A stretch of DNA of 64,000 nucleotides from Methanoregula sp. UBA247 (GTDB lineage Archaea > Halobacteriota > Methanomicrobia > Methanomicrobiales > Methanospirillaceae): NCBI GenBank assembly GCA_002495055.1, contig DADR01000067.1, positions 62,001 to 126,000 of the forward strand, given 5' to 3'. The stretch's first letter is position 1. Each line of letters starts with the position of its first letter. Shown here piece after piece: positions 7,322-14,839 of this stretch. The notes beneath the pieces are model-generated. The model was not told the DNA's origin. It searched no databases and saw only the letters and a program-made list of their open reading frames with translations. Both the position numbers and the translations under genes were made by a program.

Positions 7322-7454
7322 CTATGTGCGCCCCCCTCCGTTTTCTCGACTCGCATGAGAGTGAATGCCTGATAACCTCTTCCCTCGAGGCATAAATCGC
7401 GCCACACCATCTACATCTTGGGGAATCACGTCGGGAAACATGTTTATTAAACAC
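7305..7454 (-). CDS. 49-residue C2HC-type zinc-finger protein
   Basis: The GTG start at 7454 overlaps the AbrB stop (GTGTTTAA) and has a GGTGGGGGG site upstream. The product contains CRWCGAIYASREEVIRHSLSC: a Cys-x2-Cys pair, then His and Cys spaced like a classical C2H2 finger with Cys as last ligand. A longer frame from 7505 overlaps AbrB by 59 bases and is less likely. Likely a DNA-binding regulator of the element. Confidence 0.6.
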   Translation of the reverse strand: MFNKHVSRRDSPRCRWCGAIYASREEVIRHSLSCESRKRRGAHIDEKEV

Positions 7455-7737
7455 GGCGCATTCCCCCCACCATTTGCGCCATCCGCTGCCAAAGTGAACT
7501 GTCATGAGCTGGTGTTATGCATGGAATAGACTTTTCTGGTTCTTGGTCCAGCAGATCAGAAACAGAAGCATCATCGGGGATCAGTCGTCTTAATTTAATT
7601 GTCTGACCGTCGGTCGATAAAATAACTTCAAACCGGTCTCCTTTTTCAAGATGCATTTCCCTTCGTAGGGCATTTGGAAGACGGACGTAACACCCGTTTC
7701 GCAGCAGTTGGGCTTTTAAGATACCGTAGATTTTCAT
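7447..7737 (-). CDS. AbrB/SpoVT-like DNA-binding protein
   Basis: 96 residues. The first 50 form a swapped-hairpin AbrB-type domain (NGCYVRLPNALRREMHLEKG then DRFEVILSTDGQTIKLRRL). The rest is a tail of unknown role. The start overlaps the zinc-ribbon stop as ATGA and has a GGAGGT site. AbrB-like proteins act as global regulators or antitoxins; with no toxin next to it, a regulatory role in the element is the better guess. Confidence 0.7.
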   Translation of the reverse strand: MKIYGILKAQLLRNGCYVRLPNALRREMHLEKGDRFEVILSTDGQTIKLRRLIPDDASVSDLLDQEPEKSIPCITPAHDSSLWQRMAQMVGGMRRV

Positions 7738-7889
7738 TTCATGGACCTCCTGGGACGGAAAATAAAATCATCGTCATCGCGCGAGATAGTTACTGAAGCA
7801 CCGCACGATGGGCAGGTTTGTGGGAATCCGTTTTTCCCTCGCCGGATTTGTTTTCGGCAATTTTTGTTTGAACAATAAAAGAAATTCAT
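7734..7889 (-). CDS. 51-residue zinc-ribbon protein
   Basis: A small protein starting MNFFYCSNKNCRKQIRRGK with two Cys pairs: YCSNKNC and TCPSCGA, about 20 residues apart, typical of a zinc ribbon. The start overlaps the methylase stop (ATGA) and its own stop overlaps the AbrB start (ATGA). The GGGTGGA before the ATG is a good ribosome binding site. Likely a nucleic-acid-binding accessory protein. Confidence 0.6.
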   Translation of the reverse strand: MNFFYCSNKNCRKQIRRGKNGFPQTCPSCGASVTISRDDDDFIFRPRRSMK

Positions 7890-8428
7890 TTCTTCCACCC
7901 TGGGAGTACGCCATTGAATTTCCGTTCAACAATCACGATCGTATCATTGTGGTGCTGGCCGTGCGCAACCAGGAGAATTTCAATAATTTCAAACCCCCTA
8001 TTGAAACCAAATCCATTGCTGTTCCACCCGCAGGAGATGGCATAACCCCCCGGCCGAATCTTATCGCAGAGGGGGTTCTTCGCCCGATTGAAAAAATTGT
8101 TGCTGGTATCCAATGGAGTGGCTTTCTTTCCGATGACTTTGTAATGCTCGGATACTTGCCGATATGAGTACGGTGGGTCGAACAGAACACCTTTGAAACC
8201 GGGAGGTTCCGGAACAATGTTCTTGCAGAACTCCTCAGCTTCCAAGTGGTGGGTTGCTTTCCGTGAGGGGTTGTGGTCGTTAGTGAATTCAGCCGGGCTG
8301 TTGTCACCAGCATACGGATCAACCCACCCTTCCCCATCACCGACATATCTCCCGATAAGTGCCTTAATGGGAGAAATCGTAAAGGTCCACTTACTCGGAT
8401 TTGCGATTGCGCGATTGAAGATCATCAT
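7886..8428 (-). CDS. DNA adenine methylase-like protein (DPPY)
   Basis: 180 residues. The catalytic motif DPPY appears in GVLFDPPYSYRQVSEHY (about residue 96), preceded by a WVDPYAGDNSPAEFTNDHNP segment that would form the SAM-binding loop. The usual F-x-G-x-G is degenerate. No target-recognition domain is visible and the protein is short, as is common for viral orphan methylases. Probable role: self-modification against host restriction or control of replication. I chose the ATG at 8428, which follows a GGTGGAGG site; a TTG at 8440 would add four residues. Confidence 0.75.
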   Translation of the reverse strand: MMIFNRAIANPSKWTFTISPIKALIGRYVGDGEGWVDPYAGDNSPAEFTNDHNPSRKATHHLEAEEFCKNIVPEPPGFKGVLFDPPYSYRQVSEHYKVIGKKATPLDTSNNFFNRAKNPLCDKIRPGGYAISCGWNSNGFGFNRGFEIIEILLVAHGQHHNDTIVIVERKFNGVLPGWKK

Positions 8429-8529
8429 CGCCTCCACCAATCACGAGCCCGCAAGAACGCCCGGAAAAATCCATAGACTGCGACCAGGATTAGGAACCAA
8501 AGAATTGCATCATTGTAATCCGCGTTCAT
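8425..8529 (-). CDS. 34-residue membrane microprotein
   Basis: A tiny frame starting MNADYNDAILWFLILVAVYG with one membrane segment and a basic, Trp-rich end (ARDWWRR). A GGGAGG site precedes the ATG; the stop overlaps the methylase start (ATGA). It is the first gene of the chain 8529 to 6740 downstream of the repeat region. Function unknown. Confidence 0.5.
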   Translation of the reverse strand: MNADYNDAILWFLILVAVYGFFRAFLRARDWWRR

Positions 8530-8556
8530 GGTGGATTCCCTCCCACACTTGAAAAA

Positions 8557-9050
8557 GGGGAGTTATGGATTTCTGACTTCACGCCTGTATAGGGAGTTAG
8601 GGGAGTTAAGTTTCGGTTAGGACTTCCTGCGCGTGCGCGTGTACCCGCGTACGGGGCTTGACTATAAACTAACTCCCCTAACTCCCCTCTTACGTCTGAA
8701 GGCATGTTTTACTAACTCCCCTCTTTTTGTTCATGTGCTAACTCCCCTAACTCCCCTTTTTTTAGATCCTGGTCAATCTTTTTTACAATCCATGTAATTG
8801 CATGGTGTGCAAGCTGACCCTTTACCAACTGCAGACCATTTACATAAATTGAACCTTCTTTTGAAACCATTGGTGTCAATCATCATGCTGACACGCTCCA
8901 TAGGCTCCCACCCTTCCTATACTGGGTTCCCACCTTTCCTACCCTGGGGGGGTTCCTTCGACACCTATAGTAACCTGTATGCCTGATTACCACCCCATAA
9001 GGCAGCCGTACACCACCTACTTGGTTAATGTGCACCACCTACCTGGTAAT
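8557..9050. other. candidate replication origin with iteron-like repeats
   Basis: A gene-free block with several repeat sets. Five TAACTCCCC copies (8670, 8679, 8713, 8739, 8748) face two GGGGAGTTA copies (8557, 8600) and one AGGGAGTTA (8591). Between them is an alternating GC stretch (8629-8653). Two 24-bp near-repeats (8903-8926 and 8925-8948) and two 21/22-bp near-repeats (GTRCACCACCTAC core, 9008 and 9030) follow. It lies just downstream of the polymerase operon. Iterons next to a replication gene are typical of plasmid and viral origins; a purely regulatory role is also possible. Confidence 0.55.
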
Positions 9051-9146
9051 CGAAGGCCACCCGTCCATTATTTCTTTTCTTTATTTCTTTAGTACTATGT
9101 ACTAGTACAGTACTAGGGAGAGAGAGCTGAAACGGTTTCCTTGGAA

Positions 9147-9491
9147 TCATATATGTCCTCCTTTCTTGGAATTGTTTTTGTCCGAGGGCACAAGGAGTAA
9201 TGTTATCTGGAGGGCTTGCCCTCTTTTTCGGCCTATTTTAATGTAGCCTGCTTTCTCTAGCTGGGCTAATGTTGAATATACGGTATGGCGATCCACAAGA
9301 AACTCCCGCCGTATTTTTGCCGGTATTGTAATCCCTTCAGCGCTTTTGTTCATTTTATAGGCACAATTAAGCGCCAAGATCACACACAATGTTGACGTCG
9401 TGACCTTCACTTTCTGGGCAATAACTCCCTCCAACATTCTCTTTGACCAGGAGAATGGTACTCCCGGATTGAACCAATTATTTTCAACCAT
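9147..9491 (-). CDS. winged-helix DNA-binding protein
   Basis: 114 residues with a central winged-helix region: a helix VTTSTLCVILALNCA, then ITIPAKIRREFLVDRHTVYS as helix-turn-helix and a GYIKIGRKRGQALQITLL wing. The start overlaps the end of polA by 8 bases. Its place between polA and the repeat block suggests an origin-binding or copy-number role, but it could be a transcription regulator. Confidence 0.65.
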   Translation of the reverse strand: MVENNWFNPGVPFSWSKRMLEGVIAQKVKVTTSTLCVILALNCAYKMNKSAEGITIPAKIRREFLVDRHTVYSTLAQLEKAGYIKIGRKRGQALQITLLLVPSDKNNSKKGGHI

Positions 9492-11187
9492 GGACAGCCT
9501 CCCACACAGACTGCCACATAAGAGCCCCTCGTGGATCTGTGTAATGATCAGGATAGCGGATAATTTTCGCGTCTGTCCTGATAGGGAAGTTAATCACATG
9601 CTTTGAGGCTTCGGTCATCAACCATTGTGCTTTCTCTACATCTTGCTCAATGGTGCCGGCAGGCGCTTCGATTAAAAGTGCGTCATGAACGGGAGCAATA
9701 ACCTTGATACCATTTTCAAGGCATAGGCAGACTGCCAGTCGGAGGATATCCGAGCCATGGCTCTGCATAGGCCAGTTTTGTAGGGTCCTTGGTTTCCGGT
9801 CCCGGGTAAACATCCGCCACCCGTACCGCGTGGTGACTTCCCCCAGGAGCTGCCCGGTGTCCATGAACGCATGAATCCAGTCCCAGTACTGCCGGTATAC
9901 TGTACGGTGCATGCGGTACAGTTCTTTAGCCTTGGCCAGCGGAAGTCCTGCCCTTCTGGAGAAGGCCTCCTCCCTCATGCCGTAATTAATGCCGATCATA
10001 CAGGTTTTGAACTGTTCGCGAATCTCTGGGTGCGTTGCCTTGGAGGCACCTTCAGGAACTACCCCAGCCTGCTTGGCAAAAGTGATGTAAGGATCTCCGG
10101 TAAGGTAGGCTTCCTGGAGGTGCTTGTCACCGGATAATGCTGCTGCTATGGCTATCTCCTGCTGCTCATAATCGACATAGGCCAGTGCCATCCCCGGATC
10201 AGGACGGATAAGGTTCCGAAGCCAGACTGCATTGCCAAAAATAAATTTTGAGCTACTGGGCGCATTTCGCCCTGTAATAGTAGAGAATGGGCTGAGCATC
10301 GCCCGATTCCTGCCATCATTACCCACTGCAAGGTCGTTTAGTTTCAGCTGCCCCAGTGCATAGCGGAGTTCCTGAAGAGGTTTCAGAATGGGGAAGGATT
10401 TCGCTTGATCTTTAAAGAAATCATCATCCAGCCTGGGAAGTCCTGATGGGGTTAATTCCCATGAAATTTTATTTGCTATGAGGTACTCGAGGAATTTTTG
10501 AGACTTGAAGGTGGATCCTTCATAGACGTTATAACGAGCATCTACCTTTTTTATGAGCTTGCTCTTGATTCCCTCCCAGTTTGAGCGCAGGAGCTGGAGC
10601 GCTTGCATATCAATCGGTACCCCGTAATGCTCCATCTGAGCCACTGCCCAGGTATACCGGCCACGGAGGAGCGCTCGCTGGAGGTCTATACCGGGCTTCA
10701 TGGTGATGAAGAGCTTTGAGGTCAGGGTTACATCCAACATACAATAATCAAGGATGCGAGTCTTCTCCTCTTCCGTATAGGGTGGGCCTTGAAGGATCCG
10801 ATCCCTCATGGTGTCCTTATAGGTAGCATCGCCGCCTTCAATGCCGAAATACGTGCAGGCTCCCAGAAGCCCCCTACCAGCTGGTAACGATCTCCCATTG
10901 CTGAAGAGCCTGAACTCAGCATAGAGATCAATAATATTCCGTGGTCTGGGCCACTGCAGGGCGATGTGGCATCCCATTTCAGCGGAAGCGAAATATGCCA
11001 CAAATAAGGCGTCTTCATCGACCGAGTATTCTGGGCCGCTGTCACTATTGCTCCATTTTTTAATGGTTTCCCCGGTAGCGACTTCCCGGGCACAATAGCA
11101 GATAGGAGTGGGAGGAGTTCCTGGAGGTGCCAGGAATTCATAGTCCACGATCCATATCTGGGGGAAGTCTGCCCAGGTGAAGGTCAT
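9484..11187 (-). CDS. family A DNA polymerase with 3'-5' exonuclease domain
   Basis: 567 residues. The N-terminal exonuclease domain shows VDYE (D15, E17), D87 in IIDLYAEF, and YCMLD (Y148, D152). The polymerase domain shows TGR at 305-307, motif A AYVDYEQQEI (catalytic D339), motif B REQFKTCMIGINYG (R390, K394, Y402) and motif C PVHDALL (H501, D502). Compared with E. coli Pol I, the residue at the Phe762 position is Ile398 and the Glu after the motif C Asp is Ala503. Length and lack of a 5' nuclease fit phage enzymes. Cellular archaea replicate with families B and D, so this is a viral or plasmid replicase. The start overlaps the upstream gene by ATGA. Confidence 0.93.
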   Translation of the reverse strand: MTFTWADFPQIWIVDYEFLAPPGTPPTPICYCAREVATGETIKKWSNSDSGPEYSVDEDALFVAYFASAEMGCHIALQWPRPRNIIDLYAEFRLFSNGRSLPAGRGLLGACTYFGIEGGDATYKDTMRDRILQGPPYTEEEKTRILDYCMLDVTLTSKLFITMKPGIDLQRALLRGRYTWAVAQMEHYGVPIDMQALQLLRSNWEGIKSKLIKKVDARYNVYEGSTFKSQKFLEYLIANKISWELTPSGLPRLDDDFFKDQAKSFPILKPLQELRYALGQLKLNDLAVGNDGRNRAMLSPFSTITGRNAPSSSKFIFGNAVWLRNLIRPDPGMALAYVDYEQQEIAIAAALSGDKHLQEAYLTGDPYITFAKQAGVVPEGASKATHPEIREQFKTCMIGINYGMREEAFSRRAGLPLAKAKELYRMHRTVYRQYWDWIHAFMDTGQLLGEVTTRYGWRMFTRDRKPRTLQNWPMQSHGSDILRLAVCLCLENGIKVIAPVHDALLIEAPAGTIEQDVEKAQWLMTEASKHVINFPIRTDAKIIRYPDHYTDPRGALMWQSVWEAVHG

Positions 11188-11768
11188 CGCAGGCCCAGCA
11201 GCGCCTTTACTACTGGGTGGTCTTGGCTGTCAATGATCCGATCCTTGAATGCGATCCGGAGGTAGTCCTGGAGGGTCATGTCTTCAGGCAGTGGAGGGCA
11301 TTCAAAGGTACCGGGGGCCACCATGAGCTGGTAGCCATTGATGGACTTATCAGGAATAGCCCGGACCCATTCCTCCCTGGCTCGCTTGACAACTTCATCG
11401 AGGCTTCTGTGCCAGCTGTTCCACTTAGCCGGGTTCTCTGTGTCAGGAAGAGGCACCGGGATCAGGAAGGGACTTCCATCCAGATAATAAGCAAGGTGCA
11501 ACCTCACATATTTGACCTCAGTCATCAGGTAGGGAAGGATTTCAGGGCGCACTAAATAGTATTCAGCCTCTTCTTTGAGCTCAAGGACATACACAGAGAT
11601 CTCCCATTCAGGCCCGGCCATAACCCTGAAAAATTTTTGTTTATTCGGTTTTTTGGTGGGTACCTGAATGATCACTTTCTTTATGATCAGGGGCTGTGCT
11701 GCAGGGTTAATGGCGAAGTCTGCCATATTGAACCCGTCCAGTTCAGCTTTAGGTTCTTGGTCAGCCAT
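11184..11768 (-). CDS. conserved phage-type protein next to polA
   Basis: 194 residues beginning MADQEPKAELDGFNMADFAI. It is a soluble alpha/beta protein with an acidic middle, a PFLIPVPLPD segment followed by WNSWHRSL, and a C-terminal DRIIDSQDHPVVKALLGLR. Its look and place, overlapping polA by ATGA, fit the uncharacterised proteins that accompany polA in phage replication modules; this is from memory and not proved. GAGGTGGGGGTGGA upstream fixes the start, although the frame stays open for 73 more codons to 11987. Confidence 0.65.
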   Translation of the reverse strand: MADQEPKAELDGFNMADFAINPAAQPLIIKKVIIQVPTKKPNKQKFFRVMAGPEWEISVYVLELKEEAEYYLVRPEILPYLMTEVKYVRLHLAYYLDGSPFLIPVPLPDTENPAKWNSWHRSLDEVVKRAREEWVRAIPDKSINGYQLMVAPGTFECPPLPEDMTLQDYLRIAFKDRIIDSQDHPVVKALLGLR

Positions 11769-11799
11769 TATTCCACCCCCACCTCTATCACATCTAGTA

Positions 11800-12006
11800 T
11801 CACGATTCCACCCGATAAAGACAATCCTGATAAAACTCATCGGTAGCTGAGCAGGTACGCCCGGTACGGTACCTGCAAAGAAGATACCGATCGGAAACGA
11901 ATTTGTTATCCAGACACCGGCAAGTCCGGGGTTTTTGGACAACCACCTTGCGATCTCCAGGTGGATCACGGTCGAAGTCCTGCCCATCCCAAATACCGGT
12001 AATCAT
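11800..12006 (-). CDS. possible 68-residue protein (frame uncertain)
   Basis: An ATG at 12006 has a very strong GGAGGTCAC site and overlaps the stop of the winged-helix gene (TGATG), so some translation start here is likely. The product (MITGIWDGQDFDRDPPGDRK...) is Cys- and Arg-rich and unrecognised. The same DNA is also open in another minus frame that runs in phase into the next gene from 11987 and has equally plausible codons. One of the two frames is by chance, or a frameshift links them. Confidence 0.35.
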   Translation of the reverse strand: MITGIWDGQDFDRDPPGDRKVVVQKPRTCRCLDNKFVSDRYLLCRYRTGRTCSATDEFYQDCLYRVES

Positions 12007-12359
12007 CGATGTGACCTCCGTAAATACTGAAGGCCCTTATCAGAAAGATTGAATAATGCACCCTCTTTTTTGAGGTATCCCGTAACGAGCAAAAGATCAA
12101 TATCCCGACTGATCTGGCTCCTAATCCACTGGAAACGGGGATCGCCAGCATGAAGCCCGAACCTTTGCATAACCATGCCCCGTGTCGAGCCGTCTGGTTC
12201 CATGTCAATGGTTTGAAGGATTTGCTTCTGACCCGTAGTTAAAAAGTTACGTTTTATAAGGACTGGCGCTGAATTGTTAGTTGCTGGGTTTTCCCGCTCG
12301 GCTTTATTAACATCCTTTCCCTGCCCATTGAGTCGGGCGGGGTCTCTACCATTTCTCAT
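12003..12359 (-). CDS. winged-helix protein of the polA operon
   Basis: 118 residues. After a charged, probably disordered head (about 35 residues) comes a helix-rich domain: TTGQKQILQTIDMEPDGSTR, a possible recognition helix, DIDLLLVTGYLKKEGALFNL and a DKGLQYLRR end typical of winged helices. A GGTGAT site precedes the ATG. Likely a DNA-binding protein for replication or control. Confidence 0.55.
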   Translation of the reverse strand: MRNGRDPARLNGQGKDVNKAERENPATNNSAPVLIKRNFLTTGQKQILQTIDMEPDGSTRGMVMQRFGLHAGDPRFQWIRSQISRDIDLLLVTGYLKKEGALFNLSDKGLQYLRRSHR

Positions 12360-12375
12360 ACCGCATCACCGTCAA

Positions 12376-12645
12376 TCATAAATATTCACTTCCTGAGATT
12401 TGCCGACGGCCGACGACGTAGATGAAACTCATGATCGCTCCCAACTCAAACAAAAGTAAAAACACCCATGGCAAATACCAAACAAACCCCACTTCGGAGA
12501 TGGAAAGTTTATCAATCTTGAACATCCCAAAAATCTGAGCAAATGGGGCCATTATGCTATTTGCGGCCAGATAGAGTAATAGATCGCAAAATGTGAAGAC
12601 CAGCAACCCGAGTGAACCGGCGAGCATTTCGGCGCTGCTTGCCAT
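12376..12645 (-). CDS. 89-residue membrane protein
   Basis: Two hydrophobic stretches (about residues 9-35 and 53-78) with an amphipathic link and a polar end. The start overlaps the upstream stop (TAATG). No signal peptide or known motif. Another small membrane protein of the element, possibly a virion or host-interaction protein. Confidence 0.55.
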   Translation of the reverse strand: MASSAEMLAGSLGLLVFTFCDLLLYLAANSIMAPFAQIFGMFKIDKLSISEVGFVWYLPWVFLLLFELGAIMSFIYVVGRRQISGSEYL

Positions 12646-12788
12646 TACGCACCCCCGGGTTGTGCTGGTAATATTCGGACTTCTCCGCGTTCTGCTTGCT
12701 TCCGTATAACAATTTTCTCAAGAGGATCAAGGAGCTCAAAAACCTCGGACGGAACGGTAAATATTTCCCCCGGAGATTTCAGATTCAT
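12645..12788 (-). CDS. 47-residue hypothetical protein
   Basis: Starts MNLKSPGEIFTVPSEVFELL, with a compact helical pattern (DPLEKIVIRKQAERGEVRI). The start overlaps the RHH stop (ATGA) with a GGGGGTCAGG site, and the stop overlaps the next start. Could be a small partner of the RHH protein; function unknown. Confidence 0.5.
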   Translation of the reverse strand: MNLKSPGEIFTVPSEVFELLDPLEKIVIRKQAERGEVRILPAQPGGA

Positions 12789-12979
12789 ACCTGACCCCCT
12801 TGTGAGGCACTACCGGGTGTAATCGTTGGTATGGTCCCCCGGTATTTGTTTTCCTTTTCGATACGTGCGATCTCCTTTCCAATCGCCCCCCGCGAAATTT
12901 CGGACCTGTTAATGTGATATTGTCGGGATTTCTCCCACATCTCGACGGGAATATTAATAGACACGGTTACAAGAACCAT
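12785..12979 (-). CDS. ribbon-helix-helix regulator (CcdA/VapB-like)
   Basis: 64 residues with VTVSINIPVEMWEKSRQYHI then NRSEISRGAIGKEIARIEKE, the strand-helix-helix pattern of CcdA/VapB-type RHH proteins. It is the first gene of the leftward polA operon, a usual place for an autorepressor. A TATTTAAATT box and an AATTG..GGTTT/AAACCAATT inverted repeat lie upstream (12984-13015). No toxin gene is visible beside it. Confidence 0.65.
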   Translation of the reverse strand: MVLVTVSINIPVEMWEKSRQYHINRSEISRGAIGKEIARIEKENKYRGTIPTITPGSASQGGQV

Positions 12980-12983
12980 ACAC

Positions 12984-13022
12984 TAATTGTGGTTTTGTTC
13001 AACCTTAAACCAATTAAATTTA
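12984..13022. promoter_or_regulatory. divergent promoter/operator of the polA operon
   Basis: The 76-bp gap between the RHH gene (minus) and the AT-rich zinc-finger gene (plus) holds an inverted repeat (GGTTT arms within AATTG..AAACCAATT) and AT boxes readable on both strands (AAATTTAAATAGG). It is a reasonable target for the RHH protein. Confidence 0.45.
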
Positions 13023-13055
13023 AATAGGTTCGTTGCATAAATGTGAATAATAAAT

Positions 13056-13691
13056 ATGAATATTCAAGGAAATAAAAAATTGAAAAAATATTTTTTTGCG
13101 ATTCCAAGAAAAAAGGATATTTTTAAATGGGAAAGATTAGAAGAAAAATATAAAATTGATCCTCAGTCGGATCCGGATTCATTAACCTATAAACTAATAC
13201 AAATTGTTCGAAATAAAGAAGCCATTCCTCCAGGCCTTTTTGAGGCCAGTGAAAAAGAAATATCCAATTTTTATAACCAACTTGAAAGAGATTCGGATTT
13301 TTTTGACCAGTATTTAGCAAAGTTAGAACGTCTTTATTCCGATCCTGATATAAAGAATTTAAAACTTGGGGGGTTGATCGAAAAACCATCTCGACGCGAT
13401 CGATTATTTTATGCTTTAAAAGGGATTAAAATTACAATAAATCCAGAACCAGCCCGAAAATGCCAATGTTGTGATAAATTCTTCTTTGTTAAGCAATTTA
13501 GTCCGAAACGGTATTGTTCGAATAAATGTAAACAGAAGATTAACAACGAACAGAGAAATATAAAGAATAACGTCGAATCGCATGAATTCTGTTTGATTTG
13601 TGAAACGTCTCTAGTAGGGAAGCGGGCTGGCACAAAAACCTGCTCTCCTGCATGTAGGAAACAACTTTCACTAATTAAATATCGACGATAA
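13056..13691 (+). CDS. AT-rich zinc-finger (CGNR-like) protein
   Basis: 211 residues. The N-terminal 120 residues are helical, Lys/Asp-rich and unrecognised. Near residue 133 begins CQCCDKFFFVKQFSPKRYCS followed by NKC, the pattern of CGNR-type zinc fingers; a second set (CLICETSLVGKRAGTKTCSP then ACR) follows near residue 179. The gene is much richer in A and T than its neighbours and faces the opposite way to the operon, which marks it as cargo from another source. It could be a regulator or a defence or takeover protein. Confidence 0.7.
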   Translation: MNIQGNKKLKKYFFAIPRKKDIFKWERLEEKYKIDPQSDPDSLTYKLIQIVRNKEAIPPGLFEASEKEISNFYNQLERDSDFFDQYLAKLERLYSDPDIKNLKLGGLIEKPSRRDRLFYALKGIKITINPEPARKCQCCDKFFFVKQFSPKRYCSNKCKQKINNEQRNIKNNVESHEFCLICETSLVGKRAGTKTCSPACRKQLSLIKYRR

Positions 13692-13699
13692 TAAAAAAA

Positions 13700-14821
13700 T
13701 TACTTCTTCTTGATTTCTGCTTCCATACGTTCAATTCTAGCCATAAGATCCGCGTACATCGGATCTGCATGTGCCCGGGCCTTAGTAGCCTCTAATGTTG
13801 CTTGTGACTGTTCAATCGCCTTTAATCGTGATTCAAGTGCTTCCTTTTCCTGTTCCAATACTTTAACCCGGCTATTCATCCCGGCGTTGCTATTCAATGA
13901 TAAAAGGTGCTCTACCTTCTCATATTCTTTGACAACATCTAATCGAAGGTAACTTTGATTCAGGTATCCTTCGTGGCCCATCAGGGTTTCAGCAAGATCA
14001 GGATTTTGAGATCCCACAATCGACCGAAAACTCTTCCTTAATCCGTGAGGGTGATAAAAATATTTTGCCCGGTCCTTTGTACCAGCTGACGCATCGAAGC
14101 CGGCATTCTTGAATCCTCTCATCAGAATTTCGTATATTGTGGATTTTGTGCAGGGTATGATCCGATCGTCTTCCAGCTTCTTTATACCCGCCCGCTTCTC
14201 TGGTGTCTTCATCTGACCGAGTAGTCCGACATTGCGGTTTTGTGCTGCTTTAAGGTAATCGGATTTTTGCGGAAGCCAAATATCCTCAAGATACGATTGG
14301 CATTCTTGGCTCATCACAACATCCCGACCGCGTGAATTTTTCGTATATTCCCCTTTAAGGTGAATGATTTTCCCCTCTCGGTCTTTTTCCTTAACCTGGA
14401 TTGCCTCACCGATCCTGATACCTGTTGAGAAGAGAAGCAGTAATGTTGCTTTTCCGATGGGTGGAAGAAATTCATAAACCCGTCTTACTTCATCGGCTGA
14501 TGGAGCTTTATCACGGAAGAGATCGCCTTTTTTCGGTACGATCTGTGTTCGTTGAGCTTTGGGAACAATGATATCGTTATATGAAAGAAAACTCATCACC
14601 GAGGCAACCATATTCCTTTGACTGTTCTGCCCAAGGTCTTTAAGACTATCTGCAAAAGTGAGTAAGTCGCCAGTGAGTTTTTCTTTCGAGACGCCCTCTA
14701 AATACTCATGGAGATGATCGATATCGCTCCCGATATGATCGGCAAACCGGATAAGAGATCGTTTATACACTTTAATGGTCTCCGGTTTTCTCCTGGTAAG
14801 GAAAACTTGAACCGAGTGCAT
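13700..14821 (-). CDS. tyrosine recombinase/integrase
   Basis: 373 residues with a SAM-like N-terminal core-binding domain (about 1-95), the catalytic domain (about 105-300) and a C-terminal coiled coil (about 315-373). The catalytic set is visible: R136 in STGIRIGEA, K161, H259-x-x-R262 in HPHGLRKSF, H283 in MGHEG and Y291 in QSYLRLD. The gene is not split as in SSV-type viruses. It ends the element next to the right repeat, as integrases usually do. It should catalyse insertion and excision between the candidate att sites. Confidence 0.95.
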   Translation of the reverse strand: MHSVQVFLTRRKPETIKVYKRSLIRFADHIGSDIDHLHEYLEGVSKEKLTGDLLTFADSLKDLGQNSQRNMVASVMSFLSYNDIIVPKAQRTQIVPKKGDLFRDKAPSADEVRRVYEFLPPIGKATLLLLFSTGIRIGEAIQVKEKDREGKIIHLKGEYTKNSRGRDVVMSQECQSYLEDIWLPQKSDYLKAAQNRNVGLLGQMKTPEKRAGIKKLEDDRIIPCTKSTIYEILMRGFKNAGFDASAGTKDRAKYFYHPHGLRKSFRSIVGSQNPDLAETLMGHEGYLNQSYLRLDVVKEYEKVEHLLSLNSNAGMNSRVKVLEQEKEALESRLKAIEQSQATLEATKARAHADPMYADLMARIERMEAEIKKK

Positions 14822-14839
14822 ACAAGTATATTGGTTTAG

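Noticed and set aside
8798..8986. 62-codon plus-strand frame in the repeat block
   Set aside because: It crosses the near-repeats, has no ribosome binding site and has odd composition; the repeats explain the sequence better.
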